A DNA stretch of 64,000 nucleotides from Prorocentrum cordatum (GCA_963575745.1 CAUYUJ010020693.1:442791-506790), one strand, 5' to 3'; shown: positions 1 through 12,309, numbered from the stretch's first letter. Numbers and translations: made by a program. The notes: generated by a model from the letters alone, not told the origin.

Positions 1-2540
1 CGAGCAGGGGATCGAGCTGCAGCATGGTCGGGGGTGGACAGACCTCCTACAGTCGGGGCCCTGAAGAAGGAACCCTTTTGGTTGGGGAGGGGCTCCGCGT
101 TCCTGAAGTGTTTCACCGCTTGCCTCAGGTGTTCCTTCTGTTTTCGATAAGGAATCGAAGTTTAACTTATGGAAAAAAGGGGCCTCGTTCCTTACCTAGG
201 GTTCCTTAGGTCAAGGCCCCGACTGTACCCTGACACGTCGATTAAGGAATTGGCCGTTTTCGGTCCGCGAGAGGGCGTCGCGGCCGTCATGTTTGCGGGT
301 CCAGGTCCGTCGGTTTCGGTCCCAGGCAGTTTTCACTAAAGGGAGGTGTACTAAAGGGAGGCTTGCCCACCGCCGACATTGATACACCCCAGCATTGACG
401 GATTATACGTCGGGGCAAACGTTGATTGATGCACCCCAGAATTGGTTCATTTCGCCGGGTCGTACGAGCATCCTACGCATGCCTCATGGGTGCGACGAGC
501 AAGTCAGTTCTGGGGTACACCAATTCTGTAGTCGATCCCCTACTCGGAGCAGGTGAGCGGCGCGAAAAAAGGGGTCGTCAGCGCCGACATGGCCGCGCAA
601 GTTGCCCGCGTAAGGTCGTGCGTAAGCGCCCTGGTCTCCAATGTGGCGTGCCGCGCCGGTGGCCCGCGTAAGCCGCCGCGCAAGGTCGCTGGGTCATCTC
701 GCGTACGACCCGTTTTACATTTTCGCTCAGGAGGAGTCGGATGCTCGCGCTGCATCGCCGATACATCGGCGAGGCGAAGCGATCCTGGCGTCGCCAGAGC
801 ACCGGCGATGCATCGGCGACGCTGTGCGGTTCTCTGGCGCGACCTGCTTCGGCCGCATTCGGGATGCCTTCAACCTGTGGCGCCCGTTCTTGCTTTAGGC
901 AAGGCTCTACGCGGACTGCGCGCGCAGGAGAAAAGGTAGTCAACGGACCGCCCTCCAGGGGCGGGATTTGTCTGAATCACGTTGGTGTTTGGCACAGGCT
1001 TGGCGTTCTCAGGCTTTCAGCTCAAGATAGCTCCGAGACGGGCCCGTGGCTCCCAAGAGAGGCCAAGAGGCCCCAGAGAGGCCAATATGGTCCCGCAGCC
1101 AGCCCCACGACGGCTCCAAGACGGCGCGAGACCACCCCCAAAATGAACCCAATACTCCCCCCAGATCCTGGACGGCCCCCTGGTCTTCCACATCGGGCCC
1201 GAGAGGCCTGAGGCAAACAAGAGTTCGAACATATCTCAAGTAGTATTGGAGGGGCCAGCAGTACGGCAACGGAGGGACACGGATGAGCGACGGAAACTTG
1301 TGTTCACGCAGTTGTTTCAGCAGTGTTCGGAATGTAATCAAATGATCCTTTCGTCGTTTCGGGGGGGGGGCTCGCGGAGGCCAGGGTGGGCGACGAGAAC
1401 GTACAGCATGGGTCGCTGGAGCACAACAATTTACAACAAGTGCCCTGTTTTCGTTTCGATTAAGGGCGCGCTCGCAATTTTGATGCACCCGAGCTGCATG
1501 GCGGCCATGGGGCGGAACAAATGGGAGGGGCACGCGCGAAGAGGTTCCAACTCACGTATTCCTCGCAGTAATCCTGTTTGATTCGGGATCGGATTTTGTT
1601 TCGGATGTCTAACGGGATTATGTTTCGGCCCTGTGTTGTTCCGAGTGGGCAGAGAGAGGGTCGAGGAGAGGAAATGTGTGGACATGTGATGGTTCGTTGT
1701 TTTAGCAACGCACTGTTTTGGTCGAGTCTGGGGCATTAAGTTGATGTTCCATTGGGCGTCGTGTCATTCATTGTCTCTGGGCGCGAAGTAAAGGTCTGGC
1801 TTTGGCACGGCAGCCATGTATTTGCAGAGAGGTAGGGTGCGTAAGATGAGGAGGAAGTTGGTGATGATGGTGGTGGTGAGGGGAGAGGAGAAGTGGGAGG
1901 ATTGAGGGGCGAGGGAGGCAAGATATTCGGGATTAAATCCTGATGGGCGCCGTGCTGGTTCAAATCGGGGGCGGCTGGTGCAGTGCACTGGAACATAGGC
2001 GCAGAAGGCGCGGAGGAGGGGTGAGGAAGGCACGACGAGACCAGGGGAGGCTGATAGGAGGAGGGACCAAGAGCCAGAGGAGTCGGGAGGGGATGGATGG
2101 AATCCCGGTCGGTTTCCATGATGACGCCGTGCTGGCTCTATATATGGGGACAGTTCCTGCAGGGTTTGCAGGGAGTCGCGCTGAGGATGTATCCCTGAGT
2201 TCGGAGTTCAGGCTGACCCCAGCGAGCGTCACGACGATGCAGAGGAAGAATCGGATGTCGGGGGGGGAGGCGCTGCTTCATCGAGCTCCCTAAAATCACG
2301 CTTCAGGCTGAACCCAGCGAGCGCCACGAACTCGCGGGGGTGATTTGCTCCCTCGAACCAGGGTTCAGGCTGAACTCGGCGACATTGGGGAAGAAAGCCA
2401 GAATCTTGACTTACGGATCTTGATTTCGCGAGTTCCAGAACATCTGAGTTCAGGTTGGATTTCGAGCTAAAGTAGCTCACGACATCTATCATCTCTCTTG
2501 ATGGTGGACGCGGGTAACACCGAACTCAGAGGCGCAGTGC
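1..2540. other. Non-coding DNA, no gene recognised
   Basis: No reading frame here looks like a real protein. Small local duplications are visible: two related segments near 378-400 and 425-445 (both containing 'caccccag.attg'), and three copies of a 'ttcaggctga.c..gcgag' motif near 2206, 2302 and 2366. A patch at 741-850 carries the 'cgatgcatcgg' type motif found in complete fold-back elements further along (10627-10813 and 29889-30115). I see no RNA gene or promoter. Confidence 0.5.
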
Positions 2541-2899
2541 GATAGGTGAGACGAGTTGAATTTTCTATGTGGCGCCGTCGTACCAAGCTTGTTTCTCTCG
2601 GTCTCGCGTTCGTTCTCGCACATCTGCGTACATTGTTCTTCCCCCCTCCCCCTCTCTCATCGTCTGCCTCCTGCCCCTTTCCCGCGCTCTCTCTCTCTCT
2701 CTCTGCCGTTTCCTCTTTGTCCGCTCTCCAGGAGTGGTGTGCGGCGAGCCTGCCGTTCTTCTACTTCTTGCCATGGAGCTTCCAAGTCGAGCCCTGGGGC
2801 AGCTCCCCTCCATCCCCTTGGGAGGTGGGGGGGGAGGCGGAGGGGGCGGACGGGCTAGGGAGGGCGAGGAGGGAGGGGCAGACGGCTGGGGGAGGAAGG

Positions 2900-3232
2900 G
2901 GAGAGAGTTGACGAGGAGGAGGTGGAGCAGTAGCAGCAAGATGAGACGGAGGAGGAGGATGGGGGTGGGAAGAGAGAGGGAGGGAGAGAGAGAGAGAGAG
3001 AGAGAGAGTTGACGAGGAGGAGGTGGAGCAGTAGCAGCAAGATGAGACGGAGGAGGACGATGGGGGGAAGGAGAGAGTTGACGAGGAGGAGGTGGAGCGG
3101 TAGCAGCACGCTCGGCAATGGCGGACAAGACGGATGAGGCGGATGAGACGGAGGAGGAAGGTGGGTAGCGGATGAGGCGGACAATGGGTAGCAGAAAGAT
3201 GAGACGGAGGAGGAGGATGGGGGAGACAGAGA

Positions 3233-3301
<69 letters not shown>

Positions 3302-3302
3302 G
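2900..3302. repeat. Short tandem repeat and (GA)n tract
   Basis: A unit beginning 'gagttgacgaggagg' recurs at about 2905, 3006 and 3074, each followed by 'tggagc.gtagcagca'. The units alternate with pure or nearly pure GA runs (about 2985-3008 and 3226-3300). The open frames across this stretch on both strands are repeat artefacts made only of R/E or S/L residues. Confidence 0.85.
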
Positions 3303-4284
3303 AAGCCGTTCTTCTCCCCCATCGTCGTTTCTCGCCCCTTCCACCCGAATCCGCTCTCGCGGCAGCAAAATGCCATGAAGCAGCTTCTGAAGCGTCTTCC
3401 GTGCAGAACAGAATGTTGCGCCCTCGGTTCGAAATAGACCCTTCGTGGTGGCATTTTGCTTACCGCCCTGAGCCCACGGAGCGCCGTTCGCTACATGCCA
3501 GCGTCTGTCTGCTGGATGAGTTCGCACGCGTTACACAGACATTCGTGATGAAAGTTTTTACTGGTCACCAAGGTCAATTGGCTTTGGAAGTTGGCGTGCG
3601 GCGACGAGGCTGCTTTTGGTGCTAGCCTCCTCACGCCTCGCCTGTCGTTGCCGCTGTACCGTGCTTGCTCTCGAGTGTGCACCCGCAGTGTTGGTTGAAC
3701 AATGCAGACTTCACGCTCAGACACGCTCGTTTAAGCCGCGCATGCTGCCAAACATCGTATTCTCAAAGCGTTCCTGCTCTTGCGTCCAGCCACAGCCACC
3801 TGTCCGTTGCCCATACGTGCTCCGTCCGTTGTCCACAGCCTCCTTGCGTTCTTGCTCTTGGTCCATGCCCACACGTGCATTGACAGGGCCACACGGATAA
3901 CCGACGGCACTAAGCATTACAGCCTACAGCCAAGACGGGTCATGATGTTGAATCTTTCGGACCCTCTTCATTCCCCTTCCTATGTAGCGGTGCGCCTTGC
4001 GAACGTCTGACGTCCGTTTGTTTGTCTCTACTGTCCAATCCGATTGGTTTCGCATGTGGAGCGTTGACACAGTTGCGTGCTACGACAATTCTGAGCGTGC
4101 CGCCTGACATGCTGTAGACTGGACCCTTGCCGCTCAGCCCACTATGCGTTCCCTGCCTCCCTTTCCCCCTGGGCCTCTCCCCTGCCTGGCGTCAGGCCGA
4201 CACGGCATCGGCGGGCGACACCCTCATCTCCCTTCCAAACAGCAGCGCGCCAGTCAGCTGCGTGCAGGCCCGCCCTCTTTCCAT
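3303..4284. other. Unique-looking DNA without a recognised gene
   Basis: Composition is more balanced than the surrounding repeats, but no frame longer than about 95 codons occurs and none shows a protein-like pattern. Nothing else could be supported. Confidence 0.4.
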
Positions 4285-4480
4285 AGGGGAACAAACAGTG
4301 ACATAAATATAAAACTCTGAGGTCCGCGCGGATTTCTCGGATCGGCGCTGGGGCCCCCTGGCGGCGCCTCCGGCGCCGCCCCTGGCGCGCTCCGCGCGCC
4401 AGGGAGGGGGGTCCAGCGCCGATCCGAGAAATCCGTCTGGACCTCCGAGTTTTTATGTTTATGTCACTTTTTGTTTCCCT
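4285..4480. mobile_element. Fold-back (MITE-like) element, family 1, complete copy
   Basis: Two arms of about 65 bp (about 4285-4351 and 4412-4480) are inverted complements with few mismatches. The outer parts are AT-rich ('gtgacataaa' against 'tttatgtcac') and the inner parts GC-rich ('tcggatcggcgctgg' against 'ccagcgccgatccga'). The loop region carries the family core 'ggcgcctccggcgccgcc' followed by 'cctggcgcgctccgcgcgcc'. Related copies lie at 9251-9405, 9594-9783, 42266-42440 and, as fragments, near 22300 and 62950. There is no coding capacity. I could not fix a target duplication. Confidence 0.85.
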
Positions 4481-4689
4481 ATTCCATCTGTGGGGGAGGC
4501 GGGGGGTGAAGGAGAAGTCACTGGCCGAGGAGTTCTGGACGAGCCCTCGGTGGAGGATAAGGGGGGGCCCTCTCTCCAGGGATGCGGTCGAAGACGAAGA
4601 GGGCGGGTGCCGAAGGTTTGGCGTGTACGTGTTAAAACGGCACGCGAACAGGTAAGAGCGAACAGTCTTGAACTTATTGTTGTTGGTGG

Positions 4690-4710
4690 TGGTGTTGTTC
4701 TGGTTGCTGC

Positions 4711-4756
<46 letters not shown>

Positions 4757-4762
4757 GCTTTG
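4690..4762. repeat. (GTT)n microsatellite
   Basis: Uninterrupted or nearly uninterrupted GTT/TTG units follow one copy of the duplicated block. Confidence 0.95.
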
Positions 4763-5127
4763 ATTGTTGTTATGGTTGGTGGTATTGTTGCTGTTGAGTG
4801 TTCATCCCCAACGACTTATGTATTGTTGATCCCCCCTTACGGTAACCATTGCATGTTTCAGTGCAAGTGTTTCTGCCGGAGTTCGCACCCTGTATTTTAC
4901 AAGGGGAAGCGAGGTGTCACAAAATTCTTTACGCTTCGCGTATCCCCACCAGCCCATCTCACAGCAGCAACTCTTGCGAAGCATGCCGACAGTCGTCTTT
5001 TTCAGGCGCGCGTCCGCTTGGCCCCGCATATCTCCCCTGTTCCTCCTTCCTCCCGCCTCCTTGTACATCCTCCTTGTGGGGGGAGCGGGAGAAGGACGAG
5101 GCGGAGGAGGAGGGAGAGAAAGCGCTC

Positions 5128-5540
5128 CTCGTGATTTGAGTCGTTTGGGGTTTCTCGTCCTGGTGTGAGTCGTTCGGGCCCTTCTTCCTGGTGTGAGTCG
5201 TTCGGGCTCTTCGTGGTGTGAGTCGTTCGGGCTCTTCGTCCTGGTGTGAGTCGTTCGGGCTTCTCGTGGTGTGAGTTGTTCGGGCCCCTCATCCTGGTGT
5301 GAGTCGTTCGGGCCCCTCCTCCTGGTGTGACTCGTTCGGGCTCCTCGTGGTGTGAGTCGTTCGGGGCCCGCGTCGTGGTGTGAGTCGTTCGGGCTCCTCG
5401 TGGTGTGAGTCGTTCGGGCGCCTCGTCCTGGTGTGAGTCGTTCGGGCCCCTCCTTGTGGTATGAGTCGTTCGGGCTCTTCGTGGTGTGAGTCGTTCGGGC
5501 CCCTCGTCCTGGTGTGAGTCGTTCGGGCTCCTCGTGGGGC
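5128..5540. repeat. Minisatellite, alternating 25- and 28-bp units
   Basis: About fourteen units share the core 'tggtgtgagtcgttcgggc'. Between cores the spacer is either short ('tcttcg', 25-bp unit) or long ('ccctcgtcc', 28-bp unit), and the two types largely alternate. The pattern lacks stop codons on the minus strand, which explains the long minus-strand frames there. Confidence 0.9.
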
Positions 5541-5765
5541 CTCTTGGGGGCCTCTTGGAGCCTCTTGGGGCCTCTTGGGGGCCTCTCGGGGGCCTCTTGG
5601 GGGCCTCTGGGGGGCCTCCTGGGGCCTCTTGGGGGCCTCTTGGGGGGCTCTTGGGGCCTCTTGGGGGCCTCTTGGGGGCCTCTTGGGGACCTCTTGGAGG
5701 CCTCTTGGGAGGCTCCTGGGGGCCTCTTGGGGCCATTTGGGGGCCTCTTGCGACCTCCTCTGAAG
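5534..5765. repeat. Minisatellite of 'gcctcttgggg' units
   Basis: About eighteen 11- to 14-bp units of the form 'ggcctcttggggg' follow directly on the previous array. More degenerate stretches of the same unit occur at 1060-1095 (opposite orientation), 16014-16100 and 27590-28260. Confidence 0.9.
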
Positions 5766-7904
5766 CGCAAAGGAGCGCTGCCCCCTGAGAAGGACAAAAT
5801 GAGCCCAAAACCTCAGTAAAATCAATGATTTTGCTATGAAGGACGATGAGCGCTGCCTCCTCAGAAATCCAAAATGGGGCCAAAACACTAGTAAAATCAA
5901 TGTTTGTGGCTTCACAGAAGAGGAGAGGGACTTATCTCCGGCCCCCCGTCGGGGCGAGAATCCTCGTGAGGGTCGTCGTTTTTTAGCCCTCCCAGGAGTC
6001 GAAATTGACCCCCCTGACGACTCCCCGGACTCCCTGTCCAGGTCCAGGGGGGGGGGGTAGGGGGAGGGGTAAACCCCTCCCCGAAGGGGAAGAAGGGGGG
6101 TTGAGGACAGAGCGGGCTCTCTAAACCACTCACGCCCAAAGGGCTGGTGGGATTGGGCCCTTGGCTCCTGGTTTACAACACCAGCGGCTCCCGCCTGATA
6201 CTCCCTCACAAGTTATTCCCAAATCGCGTTGTGCGCGGGACGTCCTCACAATTGATGCAGGAATCGCGTTGTCGCGTGGGATTGTAATTTGTTCAGACGC
6301 CGCGGCCTCGACACTCAGGAATCACGCTCTCGCTGTGCACTTCCTCATCATTTATTTCGGAATCGCGCTATCGCTCTCGACTTCTCGCGATTCATGCAGG
6401 CCGCACGCTTCAGCAACCCGCCTGCTCGACCTGGCCGCCTGGACCCGCCTTCCCGACCCGCCTGTTAGGGTCTACCCGCCCAATCTGCACGTCTGGTAGT
6501 GCCACGTGTTTTCTGCTCCTAGTCCCCCTCCTGCTACTGTCTCTCGTGCTCCATCCTCCTCTCTCCCCCTTGTCCCTCCCTTCCATCCGTCCTCTCTTCC
6601 CCTGCTTTCGGCGCTGCACGAAATACACGTTGCAGGAAAGGAGGATATACCCCTAATGGTGCACGGTCGAAGGCGAAGAGGAAGGGCATCGAGGTTTTGG
6701 GATATACGTCTTGATTGGCACGCGATCAGATAAGGGTGGACAGTCTTGAAATAATTGTTGCAGTTGTTGTTGCTGTTGCTGTTGTCATTGTTGATACACC
6801 CCCCACCGGTGCGCAGTGTATTTGCTTAAGTGAAGTGCTCCCTTCGCGGCTCACGCCCTGTTTTTTGTCAGGGGACGTCTTCATGTTCAAACTGTACCCT
6901 TGGCCCCCCAGCTAGAACAACAACGGCTCCCGCTTGATACGTCCACACAAGTTATTACGGAATCGCATTCTCGCGTCGGACGTCCTCACGTTGTACGCAG
7001 GAACCGCCCTCTCGCGTGGGACTTTCTCGCAATGTGCTAAAACGCAGCGCTCCCGACCACTCAGGAATCACGCTCTCGCGTTTTGACTGTTTTTCCAGTT
7101 TGCTTGGGGATCGCGCTATGCCTCGAGATTTCCTCGCGATTCATGAAGGACTTGCGCTTCAGCAGCTCGCCTGCTCGACCTGGCCGCCAGGACCCGCCTT
7201 CCCGACCGCCCGCCAGGGTCTGCCCGCCCGATATGCCCGCCTGGTTGTGCCACGTGTTATCTGCTCCTAGCCCCCCTCCTGCTAATCTCTCGTGTGTTCC
7301 ATCTTTCTCCTTTGGTTTTTTCGGGTTGCGCTAAATGCACGTTCCTCGCGATGCATGCAGTACCCACGCTTCAGCATCACGCCTTCTCGAGCTGGCCGCT
7401 TGGACCCGCCTGCCCGGACCACCCGTTAGGGTCTACCCTCCCGATGGGCCCGTCTGGTTCTGGCGCATGTGTTCTGCATTTAGCCCCCCTCCTGCTTATC
7501 CCGTGCTCCATCCTTCACCCTCCCCCTTCTATCCGTCCTCCCTTCCCCTGTTTCAGGGGCCGCACCAATTACACGCGGCAGGCAAGGAAGATATACTTCC
7601 AGGGGGTTACGATCGATGGCAAACACGGCGGGTACCGAGGGTTTGGGATAGATGTGTTGAATGGCACGCGAGCAGGCGAGAGCGAACAGTCTTACAATGA
7701 GTGCTGTTGTTGTAATGGCGGTTGCCGTTGGTGGTGGTGTTGCCGTTGTTTTGTGTGTTTGTTTTGCGTTGCACGTGTTGCATAATATATTCGTGTGTGG
7801 CGCATGATGGCGACAACGGTGACGATTCGAATGATGACGATGCCCAGGGATATGTTGTAACTGCTATGTTAACGGTAATGCTGAAGGTGTTGTTGATCAT
7901 GCTG
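5766..7904. other. Non-coding DNA containing the duplicated blocks
   Basis: Apart from the duplicated segments described at 4579-7760 nothing is recognised. Two adjacent, related passages lie at about 5772-5850 and 5850-5910 ('agtaaaatcaatg' in both). No frame resembles a protein. Confidence 0.4.
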
Positions 7905-8466
7905 TTGACCAGGGGATGACGACGACGGCGACGACGACGACGGATGATGATGATTATGAGGATGAGGATGAGGATGAGGATAATGATGATGATGATGATG
8001 ATGATGATGATGGTGTTGATGGTGATGATGTTTTGGACGACGACGATGATGTTGGTGGTGATGATGGTGATTCCGGCGAAGGCCACGATGATGGTGATGC
8101 TGATCTGATGACGATGATGACGACGACAGACGATGATAATGGTTACGATGATTATGATGTTTACCATGGTCATGATCATGATCATGATGACGGTGGTTGC
8201 GAGGATGATGACGATGATGTGAATGATGATGTTGATGATGACGAAGATGATGAAGATGAAGATGTCGGTGTCGATGTTGATGTTGATGTTTTCGCAAACG
8301 ATGATGATGAGAAAGAGGAGGATCAGGATGATGAAGATGATGATGATGATGGTGGTGGTGATGATGATGATGGTGATGGTGGTGATGATGATGAATGTTT
8401 CTGATCATTATGATTATGATGATGCGGATGATGATGGTACGTGATGATGCTGCTGTTGATAATGAA

Positions 8467-8530
<64 letters not shown>

Positions 8531-8640
8531 ATGGTGATGGTGATGGTGATGGTGATGGTGATGGTGATGGTGATGGTGATGGTGATGGTGATGGTGGTGA
8601 TGATGATGAATGCTGCTGATCATTATGATTATGATGCTGC

Positions 8641-8678
<38 letters not shown>

Positions 8679-8748
8679 GTACGTTTTGCTGCTGCTGCTG
8701 ATGTTGATGTTGATGATGAGGATGAGGATGAGGATGAGGATGAGGATG

Positions 8749-8796
<48 letters not shown>

Positions 8797-8845
8797 GTGC
8801 TGATGATGATGATGATGTTGATGATGCTGATGATGATGCTGCTGC

Positions 8846-8892
<47 letters not shown>
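7905..8892. repeat. Long (GAT)n/(ATG)n array
   Basis: Almost 1 kb of GAT/ATG trinucleotides with interspersed GGTGAT, GAGGAT and GCTGAT variants. It encodes poly-D, poly-M, poly-H, poly-I or poly-S in its various frames and has no protein significance. Confidence 0.95.
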
Positions 8893-8894
<2 letters not shown>

Positions 8895-9250
8895 GTCAAC
8901 GGCGACTGCCCAGGCCACCCAGGGCAGCCTGGCCGGCAACAGCGTCAGGGTGGCGAGCGCGGCCAGCAGCTGACCCGCCGCGGCGGAGCCGCGCCGCGCC
9001 GCGCGCACGAGGCCCGCCCGCAGTGTGCAGCGCGCGGCGCCTCCGAGGCCACCACCGAGCCGCGCGGTGGGCCCGCCGAGGGGCGCCGCCGCTGCCGCGG
9101 CGCGTGCGCCTCGGCCCTCGCCGGAGGCCTCCCAAGTTTGCGTGCAGGATGTGCATCGGCAGAACTTCCTGGAGCTCCGGGTGCCCATCCACGGGAGCCA
9201 GAGGTGCAGCTGGACGAGGGGTAGTGATCTGGCCCCTACGACGCCCTCAC

Positions 9251-9405
9251 CTCGAAGAAGAAGAAGAAGAAGAAGCGCCATAAGCATAAACCTTTTGGCT
9301 CTCCGCGCGGATTTCTTGGAGCCGCGCCAGGTCCCCCCCCCCCCCGGCGCCGCCTCCGGCGTCGCCCCTGGCGCGCTCCGCGCGCCCAGGGAGGGGGCCG
9401 GAGGG
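9251..9405. mobile_element. Fold-back element, family 1, truncated
   Basis: This has the 5' arm ('cataagcataaacc', 'ctccgcgcggatttct') and the GC-rich core of family 1, but the 3' arm is missing. The sequence passes abruptly into a fragment related to fold-back family 2 ('cttcccaggtggggtcgga'). Confidence 0.7.
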
Positions 9406-9593
9406 CTTCCCAGGTGGGGTCGGAGCAGGTGGGGTCGGAGGATCGCGCCGCACCGCCGATGTAGCGGTGATGCGGCTCCATGTGGAGCTTGAGTTTCTCC
9501 ATGCTGGCACCGCCGATGCATCGTCCACGTCGACGATGCGTCGCTGCCGCGGCACGTGCGCCTTCGCCCTCACGGGAGGCCTCTCAAGCTTGT

Positions 9594-9783
9594 ACCGAAG
9601 AAGAAGGAACGGCACGAATATAAACTTGTTGGCGCTCCGCGCGAATTTCCTTGGAGCCGCGGCGCCTCCAGCGCCGCCGCTGGCGCGCTCCGCGCGCCAG
9701 GGAAGGGGGGTCTAGCGCAGGTCCCAGAAATCCACGCAGAGCGCCAAAAGTTTCTGTTTATGCCGTTGTTTCTTCTGCTAGTC
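9594..9783. mobile_element. Fold-back element, family 1, complete copy
   Basis: The left arm begins about 'gaagaagaaggaacggcacg' and the right arm ends in its approximate complement. The core 'ggcgcctccagcgccgcc' and 'tggcgcgctccgcgcgcca' match the copy at 4285-4480. The arms have diverged but the fold-back structure is clear. Confidence 0.8.
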
Positions 9784-10626
9784 CTCCCAAGCTTGTGGGC
9801 CACATTTGTGGGCCACATTTGTATCCATATCCATTGCATCTTGGAGTTTGGGTGTTCCACCGGGACAAGATGTGCAGTGGACGGGGATGATGACCTGGCC
9901 CCTACGAGGCTAGATTTTTACCCAGATCAAGCTTGCGTGCATTGGGCGTCGCGTGATGGGGGGGGCGATTAATGGGAGGGCATCGAGGGCTGCAGAAGAG
10001 GGGCCCTTAAGGGCCCCTAAAGAGGTCCTGTAGGGGCCCAGACGAGGCCTTTAGGGTCCGAAATGTAGACCGTTCTTTTTCCCCCATTTATCGCCGAGCC
10101 ATCAAGTGACGCCCAAGTGCAAGATCTGTATCCAAATCCACTGCGTCTTGGAGTTTCGGGTTCCTTTTCTCAGGATTCAGAGGTGCAGCGGATGTGAAGA
10201 CGCCGTGGGTGTGGATATAAATCTTGCCCGCAGTATGGCTCCAGGTCTCCCAAGTGTGGCCCGAGTAAATGTCCCCTGAGATCTGGGCGTCGTTTTTTTT
10301 TTTTGTTTGCGTCGTTTTTTTTTTTTGATTTGGGTGTCTTCGGCCGGTGTCCCGCCAGGGGACCATCACGGATCGATCATGCTCGAAAAATGCCGCAGAT
10401 CGATGGAGGTTAGGGCTTTGGTCGCGATTTAGCCCGATGTTGAGTTGTTGTTCGCAATGTCGGATCTCAGGGTCTGAGGAGGGCGAGGTGATTCAGCGGC
10501 AGCTTACTTTCGGGGGCCCCCTTGTCGCCACGGCTGGACGCAGCTCGGCAACCGGGTGCTTTTTGGCCCAGGCAGTGGCTCGGGAACCGATTTTGAGTTG
10601 TCGTTGTCTCAATTCGCCGTGTTGCG

Positions 10627-10813
10627 AAGAAAGATTGGGTCGGAGGATCTCTCGCCGCATCAACGATGCATCGGTGATGCGGCTTGATGTGGACCCGATT
10701 TTCTCCACGCCGACGCCGCAGATGCATCGCGTCGTCGCCGATGCATCGGCGATGCACTGGCGGTGCGGTCGATCCTCCGACACCATCTGCTTGGACTCGA
10801 GTTGGGCAGGCCT
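10627..10813. mobile_element. Fold-back element, family 2, degraded copy
   Basis: It begins with 'gggtcggaggatc' and ends with its complement 'gatcctccgac' plus a tail related to the intact element at 29889-30115. Between them are several 'gatgcatcg' motifs and an 'atgtggacccgattttctcc' passage also found in the intact copy. No coding capacity. Confidence 0.75.
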
Positions 10814-10974
10814 CCAGTGGCGGTACGCCGCGCAGAGGCTCGCCAGGAGGGAGGCCCAGATCTACGACCATGTGCTTTCCCGAAGCAGCATGTCTGTAAG
10901 GGTCGTGCAGATTCCCCAAACAGTGTTTTCTTTTAGGGGCTCTTACAGTTCTTCGAAGGAGCTGGGCCTGACGT

Positions 10975-11435
10975 CTGGCGGCTATGTGGCCGCCGTCGCC
11001 GCCTCGTCGCCGCCCGTCGTCAGAACCTGACGGCCTGTCTGGCGGCCCTATCGCCGCCCCATCGCCGCCCGTCGTTCGGGCCTGTCCGTTGGTCTGGCGG
11101 CCACGTCGTCGCCGTCGACGCCCCGTCGCCGCCCTCTCGCCGCCCATCGTCTGCGTCCGTCTGTTGGTCTGGCGGCTATGTCGTCGCTGTCGCCGCCCCG
11201 TCGCTGCCGTCGCCGCTCGTCGCCTCCGTCAGATTGCACACAACATCGGTTGCACCACATCGAATAGTCAACGTCGTTTGAACCGCATGAATTGTGCCCC
11301 ACATAGCTTGCACCACATAGCTTGCACCATATGGGTTGCACCACGTAGATATGCACCACGTATATTGCACAGCATATTGCACCACGTCTGTTGACCAGCA
11401 CACATTGCTGCACATAGATTGCACACCACATCTTG
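10975..11435. repeat. Degenerate GTCGCCGCC repeats, then ~15-bp 'TTGCACCACATAG' repeats
   Basis: From 10975 to 11235 a 'ctggcggc.a.gt' motif recurs at 10975, 11039, 11093 and 11168, with runs of 'gtcgccgcc' between. From 11240 to 11435 short 'gcttgcaccacatag'-type units follow, progressively degraded. Not coding. Confidence 0.7.
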
Positions 11436-12207
11436 CTAGGACGCACACTGTGTTTGGCCCACGCTGGCTAACACCTCTCTTGAAAGCGGAGCGCGCGGGG
11501 GCCATGATGTGGAGTCAGCCGTTTGCTATTGTCTCCAGTCGTCGCCCGATGTCTCTTACGGGCGGACCTGGACCTGGAGTCGGTCGGGCGCCGCTTGTTT
11601 CTCGTTGTCTGTCATTGTCTCCCATTGACTCCCGTTGTCTCCCTTTGTCGCCCGTTGACGCCTGTTCTCTTCCGTTGTCTACCGTTTGTTCCGTATCCTT
11701 GGCATTCTACCCCACCCATGTTATTCCTATCTTGTGCTCACTATCCTTACTCCCCAATCCTTATCTTCACCTCCCTTGCCTTACATCCGCACCCCTATCC
11801 CTCTAGTGTTCGCATTCGTGCTCGCAGTCGTGTCCGTATTCGCATCAGTCCTGTTAGTAGCAGTCTTTCGAGTTTTTCTTTTGTTGTTCTGCTGAGGGTC
11901 CTCGGCCGCGATTATAATTTTCAATGTTGTCGTATTTCCTTGGTTTGCCTCTGGGGCCCCGTATCTGGCCACAGGGTCATCAACAATTGTTGCAGGACGA
12001 AGGATGCCTCTGCGGAAGCGGTCGGTTCAGCAGGGGCCGCGCATCGAAAAAGTCATCGTCGGATATTTGGGTAAGGGGTTCTGATGGAGGTGGATCCAGG
12101 AAGTTGTCGGCCGCCTTCGGGCTCCCTGGGCCCGTCACAGAGCGACTCGGGGTGAAGTCTCCGTGGTCCCAGGGGAAGAGCCCCCAGGCTCCCCCGGTAG
12201 CGCGCAG

Positions 12208-12277
12208 CCTGATGATGATGCTGATGGTGCTGACGACGATGATGCTGATGTTGGTGATGATGATGATGATGTTGGTG

Positions 12278-12309
<32 letters not shown>

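Larger units (their letters stand above)
4579..7760. repeat. Three diverged copies of a larger duplicated block
   Basis: A related segment of about 120 bp occurs at 4579-4700, 6650-6770 and 7605-7720. Each has a '.cggtcga/gatcgatgg' start, then 'ggcacgcga.ca', 'acagtctt' and a GTT-rich tail. Around the last two copies the homology extends upstream (about 6180-6640 and 6930-7600) with shared 'gaatcgcg', 'ctcgcg' and 'cgcctg.ccgac' passages. This looks like an old segmental tandem duplication, now strongly diverged. No coding signal. Confidence 0.6.
9131..10250. repeat. Three diverged local copies of a ~110-bp segment
   Basis: The copies start with 'cccaag.ttg.g' or 'cccaagtgcaag' at about 9128, 9786 and 10110. 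They share 'ttggagtttcgg'- or 'ctggagctccgg'-like cores followed by 'aggtgcag', and the first two end in 'tctggcccctacg' or 'cctggcccctacga'. They may be remnants of one repeat or of a tandemly duplicated exon. Frames between copies are not consistently open. Confidence 0.5.

Noticed and set aside
4802-5883. Minus-strand frames with RTTHTR/NDSH repeats that look like a repetitive protein
   Set aside because: They arise from the 25/28-bp and 11-bp minisatellites, are open in several frames at once and lack any unique protein-like segment.
7869-8899. Poly-His, poly-Asp, poly-Met and poly-Ser frames
   Set aside because: They are translations of GAT/ATG arrays.
8896-9521. Minus-strand GC-rich frame with a hydrophobic stretch (AAGQLLAALATLTLLPARLP)
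   Set aside because: It could be an exon, but no splice sites or conserved motif were found, and the same sequence is open on the other strand.
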